In this document: positions 4,322 through 6,868 of the stretch, one piece after another
How positions within the stretch are numbered: position 1 is the stretch's first letter
How the letters are laid out: each line of letters starts with the position of its first letter
Assembly (NCBI GenBank): GCA_007129225.1
Contig: SKVX01000059.1
Span: 1-6,868, forward strand
Source of the DNA: Halomonas sp.
Lineage (GTDB): Bacteria > Pseudomonadota > Gammaproteobacteria > Pseudomonadales > Halomonadaceae
Direction: 5' to 3'
DNA: 6,868 bases
Made by a program: the position numbers and the translations under genes
The notes under the pieces: generated by a model
Told to the model about the DNA's origin: nothing
Databases searched by the model: none
What the model saw: the letters and a program-made list of their open reading frames with translations, nothing else

Positions 4322-5053
4322 ATGGGCAGGGCCTTTCAGAACCGCAAGGAATCCATGGCCAAGACGGCCGCCGCCAAGACCAAGGTGTACAGCAAATACG
4401 GGCGTGAGATCTACGTGGTCGCCAAGGCCGGAGGCGTCGACCCCTCCGCCAACCTGAGCCTGCGCGGCCTGCTCGAACGCGCCAAGAAGGATCAGGTGCC
4501 GTCGCACGTGATCGACAAGGCGCTGGACAAGGCCAGCGGCGTGGGGGGCGAAGACTTCTCGCCGGCACGCTATGAGGGTTTCGGCCCGGGCAACTGCATG
4601 ATCATCGTCGAGTGCCTGACCGACAACCCGAACCGCACCTTCGGCGACGTTCGGGCCTGCTTCAACAAGGCCAAGAGCAAGCTCGGCACCCCCGGCACCG
4701 TGAGCCACATGTTCGACCATTGCGCGATCCTCGCTTTCAGCGGCGACGACGAGGAAGCCACCCTCGAGGCGCTGATGGAAGCCGACGTGGATGTCACCGA
4801 TATCGAAAGCGAGGATGGCCAGATCACCGTCTTTGCGCCGCATACCGAATATGCCAAGGCCAAGCAGGCTCTGCTCGACGCCTTCGGCGAGCTCGACTTC
4901 GAAATCGACGAGATCCAGTTCGTGCCCCAGACCACGACCCCGGTCGAGGGCGACGACGTCGCCATGTTCGACAAGCTGCTCGACACCCTCAACGACCTGG
5001 ATGACGTGCAGAACGTGTTCCATAACGCCGTGGTTGAAACGAGCGAGAGCTGA
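4322..5053 (+). CDS. YebC/PmpR/YeeN family protein
   Basis: The 243-residue product belongs to the YebC/TACO1 family and is closest in pattern to the YeeN branch: it opens MGRAFQNRKESMAK and continues KVYSKYGREIYVVAK, LRGLLERAKKDQVPSHVIDKALDKA, RYEGFGPGNCMIIVECLTDNPNRT and SVSYMFD-like SHMFDHCAI. The three-domain layout is intact, with the conserved N-terminal helical domain (about 1-75) and the acidic C-terminal part ending LDDVQNVFHNAV. Members were long annotated as DNA-binding transcriptional regulators; recent work on bacterial and mitochondrial members points to a ribosome-associated role in helping synthesis of proline-rich stretches. Which role this copy has cannot be read from sequence. 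ATG 4322 is chosen because GGGA lies 7 nt upstream and MGR is the usual family start; the in-frame ATG 4304 adds six residues without support. It is divergent from the M24 gene and convergent with the hydrolase gene. Confidence 0.95.
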   Translation: MGRAFQNRKESMAKTAAAKTKVYSKYGREIYVVAKAGGVDPSANLSLRGLLERAKKDQVPSHVIDKALDKASGVGGEDFSPARYEGFGPGNCMIIVECLTDNPNRTFGDVRACFNKAKSKLGTPGTVSHMFDHCAILAFSGDDEEATLEALMEADVDVTDIESEDGQITVFAPHTEYAKAKQALLDAFGELDFEIDEIQFVPQTTTPVEGDDVAMFDKLLDTLNDLDDVQNVFHNAVVETSES

Positions 5054-5063
5054 CGCCTGGCTA

Positions 5064-5076
5064 GCTCGGAGCGAGC
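5064..5076. terminator. Small hairpin in the 25-bp gap between convergent genes
   Basis: GCTCG (5064-5068) and CGAGC (5072-5076) form a 5-bp stem with a 3-nt loop, between the stop codons of the YebC-family gene and the alpha/beta hydrolase gene. There is no T-run on either side. It is the only structure in this gap and could act weakly in both directions. Confidence 0.2.
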
Positions 5077-5078
5077 GC

Positions 5079-5915
5079 TCAGTCCCGGCGCAACCCGGCA
5101 AGCTCCTCGAGGAAGGCTTCGATACCATCCGAGTACTCGGGTTCGCTGTCGAGGAAGCCGGTGTTGTGGCCGCCCCGAATCACCAGCATCTCCTTGGGTT
5201 CACTGGCCGCCTCGAAGACCGCCTCGCCCTGGGAAAAGGGGATGATCTCGTCCTCGCGGCTGTGGATGACCAGCAGCGGCGCCGTGAACCGGGTCACGTA
5301 GGCTTCGGTGTCGTAATCCAGGTTCGCCAGCCAGCGTACCGGCAGGAAGGGGTAGAGGCTCTGGCCCAGCGCCGGCACCGAGCGGAAGGGCGACTCCAGG
5401 ATGACCGCAGCCGGGCTTACGTCTGGCTCCAGCCCGGCGGCCAGCTCCGCCGCTACGGCAGCCCCCAGTGAACGCCCGAACAGCACGACCTCCTCGGCCG
5501 GGACCTCGGCCTCCTCGATCAGCCAACGCCAGCTGGCTCGGGCATCCCTGGCCGTTCCGGCTTCCGATGGGCTGCCCTCGCTGCGGCCATAGCCCCGATA
5601 GTCGATGATCAGTACCGACAGGCCAAGCCGGTTGAACTGGCGAATCGAATCCAGGCGATGGGAGATATTGCCGGCATTGCCGTGATAGAACAGCAGGCTG
5701 CCGCGTGGTTCATCGGCCGGTATCCACCAGGCATCCAGCGTCAGCCCATCTTCTGTCTCGAGATCGACCTGCTCCCACGCCATGCCACGGTCCGCCGGCG
5801 TTCCCACGTGTTCCCGCCCCATGTGCGGAAGGTAGAGCAGGCGGTCCTGGAAGAACCAGGCCAGCGCCACCACGATGGCATAGATCGCCGCGAGGGAAAC
5901 GAGGATACGCAACAT
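5079..5915 (-). CDS. Membrane-anchored alpha/beta hydrolase, YfhR/ABHD13-like
   Basis: A serine hydrolase of 278 residues. A single N-terminal hydrophobic segment (about residues 3-22), without a clear cleavage site, probably anchors it in the inner membrane. The alpha/beta fold follows, with the oxyanion motif HGNAGN (78-83), DYRGYGRSEGSPSE (105-118), the nucleophile elbow GRSLG with Ser149, the acid Asp222 in HSREDEIIP, and His250 in RGGHNTGF. The catalytic triad is complete, so an esterase, thioesterase or peptidase-like activity is expected; the natural substrate of the YfhR/Bem46/ABHD13 group is not established. Its ATG comes only 3 nt after the ftsH-like stop (TAG CGA ATG) and its GAGGG ribosome site lies inside the end of that gene, so the two are almost certainly co-transcribed and translationally coupled. 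A joint role in membrane quality control is conceivable but inferred only from this arrangement. Confidence 0.92.
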   Translation of the reverse strand: MLRILVSLAAIYAIVVALAWFFQDRLLYLPHMGREHVGTPADRGMAWEQVDLETEDGLTLDAWWIPADEPRGSLLFYHGNAGNISHRLDSIRQFNRLGLSVLIIDYRGYGRSEGSPSEAGTARDARASWRWLIEEAEVPAEEVVLFGRSLGAAVAAELAAGLEPDVSPAAVILESPFRSVPALGQSLYPFLPVRWLANLDYDTEAYVTRFTAPLLVIHSREDEIIPFSQGEAVFEAASEPKEMLVIRGGHNTGFLDSEPEYSDGIEAFLEELAGLRRD

Positions 5916-5918
5916 TCG

Positions 5919-6868
5919 CTAGCCACCCTCCCCGCCAGGCACCAGGCCGTCTAGCACCTCGCGGATCTCGTCGGCATCCAGCGTTTCACGCTTCTCGAGC
6001 GCCTGTGCCAGCGCATCCAGCGCCTCGCGGTACCGTTCCAGCAACCGGCGGCCGTGGGCTTCCAGCTCGATCAGCAATCGCTGGATCTCCTCGTCAACCA
6101 GGCCCGCCATGGCCTCGCTGTGCTCACGGGACTGGGCCATTTCCTTGCCGAGAAAGACATGCTCCTGGCTCTCGGAAAACATCACCGGACCGATACGCTC
6201 GCTCATGCCCCAGCGCCCCACCATCCTGCGTGCGAGCCGGGTCGCCTGCTCCAGATCGTTCTCCGCACCGCTGCTGACCTCATCGAAGACGATGGATTCG
6301 GCCAGACGGCCACCGTACATCACGGTAATACGATCACGCAGGTAGGCCTCGCCCTGGTTGTAGCGCTCCTCATTCGGCACCTGGGCGGTCACCCCCAGCG
6401 CCCGGCCGCGGGGCAGCACGGTGACCTTTTCCAATGGATCGGCCTTGGGCAGCAGGTAAGCCAGCAGCGCATGCCCCGCTTCATGATAGGCGACGATGCG
6501 CCGCTCCTCCTCGGACAGCCCGGTATCCTTGGTCTCGCCCAGCAACAGGCGATCACGCGCATCGGTGAAGCAAGTCCAATCCACCTCCTGCTGTTCACGC
6601 CGGCCCGCCAGCAGCGCGGCTTCGTTGGTCAGGTTGGCCAGATCGGCACCGGAGAAACCGATGGTGATCTCGGCCAGTCGCTCGAGATCGACATCCTCGG
6701 CCAGCGGCATTTCCCGGGTATGCACCTCGAGGATGCGCTGCCGTGCGTCACGGTGAGGGTTCTCCAGGGTGATCTTGCGATCGAAGCGCCCCGGCCTCAA
6801 CAGCGCCGAGTCCAGCACATCCGGCCGGTTGGTGGCGGCCAGCACCACCACGGACTCCTCCACCTCGA
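5919..6868 (-). CDS. FtsH-type ATP-dependent zinc metalloprotease, C-terminal part (partial)
   Basis: FtsH proteins are membrane-bound AAA+ hexamers that extract and degrade membrane and some cytosolic proteins. The window holds the last 316 or so residues; the membrane anchor and Walker A and B motifs lie beyond the right edge. Visible, numbered from the GTG codon at 6863: the second region of homology with the arginine fingers (TNRPDVLDSALLRPGRFDR, 11-29), the AAA lid with GFSGADLANLTNEAALLA (69-86), the zinc site HEAGH (127-131), LPRGRALGVT (150-159), and the third zinc ligand Asp203 in SSGAENDLEQAT. Both enzyme activities should thus be intact. The C-terminus ends soon after the helical bundle (VLDGLVPGGEGG), roughly 40 residues shorter after HEAGH than E. 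coli FtsH, and lacks its long disordered tail. This could be a second, divergent FtsH in the genome rather than the main one, so I leave the symbol open. An alpha/beta hydrolase gene follows in the same operon. Confidence 0.93.
   Translation of the reverse strand, partial: EVEESVVVLAATNRPDVLDSALLRPGRFDRKITLENPHRDARQRILEVHTREMPLAEDVDLERLAEITIGFSGADLANLTNEAALLAGRREQQEVDWTCFTDARDRLLLGETKDTGLSEEERRIVAYHEAGHALLAYLLPKADPLEKVTVLPRGRALGVTAQVPNEERYNQGEAYLRDRITVMYGGRLAESIVFDEVSSGAENDLEQATRLARRMVGRWGMSERIGPVMFSESQEHVFLGKEMAQSREHSEAMAGLVDEEIQRLLIELEAHGRRLLERYREALDALAQALEKRETLDADEIREVLDGLVPGGEGG

Noticed and set aside
4295..5128. Minus-strand frame of 277 codons antisense to the YebC-family gene
   Set aside because: It lies antisense to a certain gene and covers nearly all of it; its long length follows from GC-rich codon bias, and no motif was recognised.
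1..6868. Mobile elements, CRISPR arrays, tRNA, rRNA, phage genes, toxin-antitoxin pairs
   Set aside because: No terminal repeats, regularly spaced repeats, transposase or integrase motifs, or RNA-gene structures were seen; the layout is that of an ordinary chromosomal core region.

Overview
The window is a high-GC, tightly packed chromosomal segment, most likely from a halophilic gammaproteobacterium of the Halomonadaceae type. That placement is an inference: it rests on base composition, on the resemblance of the proteins to gammaproteobacterial families, and on an M24 hydrolase that looks like ectoine hydrolase. I see no mobile element, CRISPR array, rRNA or tRNA. Eight genes are supported, two of them cut by the window edges.

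Left part (1-1924). The 5' end of an ABC exporter gene runs leftwards off the window. About 50-70 bp upstream of its start lies a near-consensus SoxR box inside a promoter with the 19-bp spacer typical of MerR-family regulators. A relatively AT-rich stretch of about 380 bp follows, then soxR itself, with its complete [2Fe-2S] cysteine cluster, and a glutathione S-transferase gene on the same strand. There is no soxS in view. The picture is a compact redox and xenobiotic response: SoxR senses redox-active compounds and switches on a dedicated exporter. The GST may add detoxification, but no SoxR box was seen at its promoter.

Middle part (1949-4167, minus strand). A 73-residue protein of unknown function has a well-formed promoter and leader, with a tandem 10-bp repeat over the -35 region and a palindrome just after the predicted transcription start. 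Upstream of it on the same strand are a rhomboid intramembrane protease gene and an M24 (creatinase/aminopeptidase P fold) gene. In the M24 protein all five usual metal ligands are replaced, which points to a metal-independent hydrolase resembling ectoine hydrolase or creatinase rather than a real Xaa-Pro peptidase. Its promoter carries a 16-bp inverted repeat between -35 and -10.

Right part (4322-6868). A YebC/YeeN-family gene on the plus strand converges with a two-gene minus-strand operon: the C-terminal half of an FtsH-type AAA+ zinc protease, followed after only 3 nt by a membrane-anchored YfhR/ABHD13-like serine hydrolase.

The strongest observation is the predicted SoxR-to-ABC-exporter regulatory link. 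The metal-ligand-free M24 enzyme and the small regulated protein are next.
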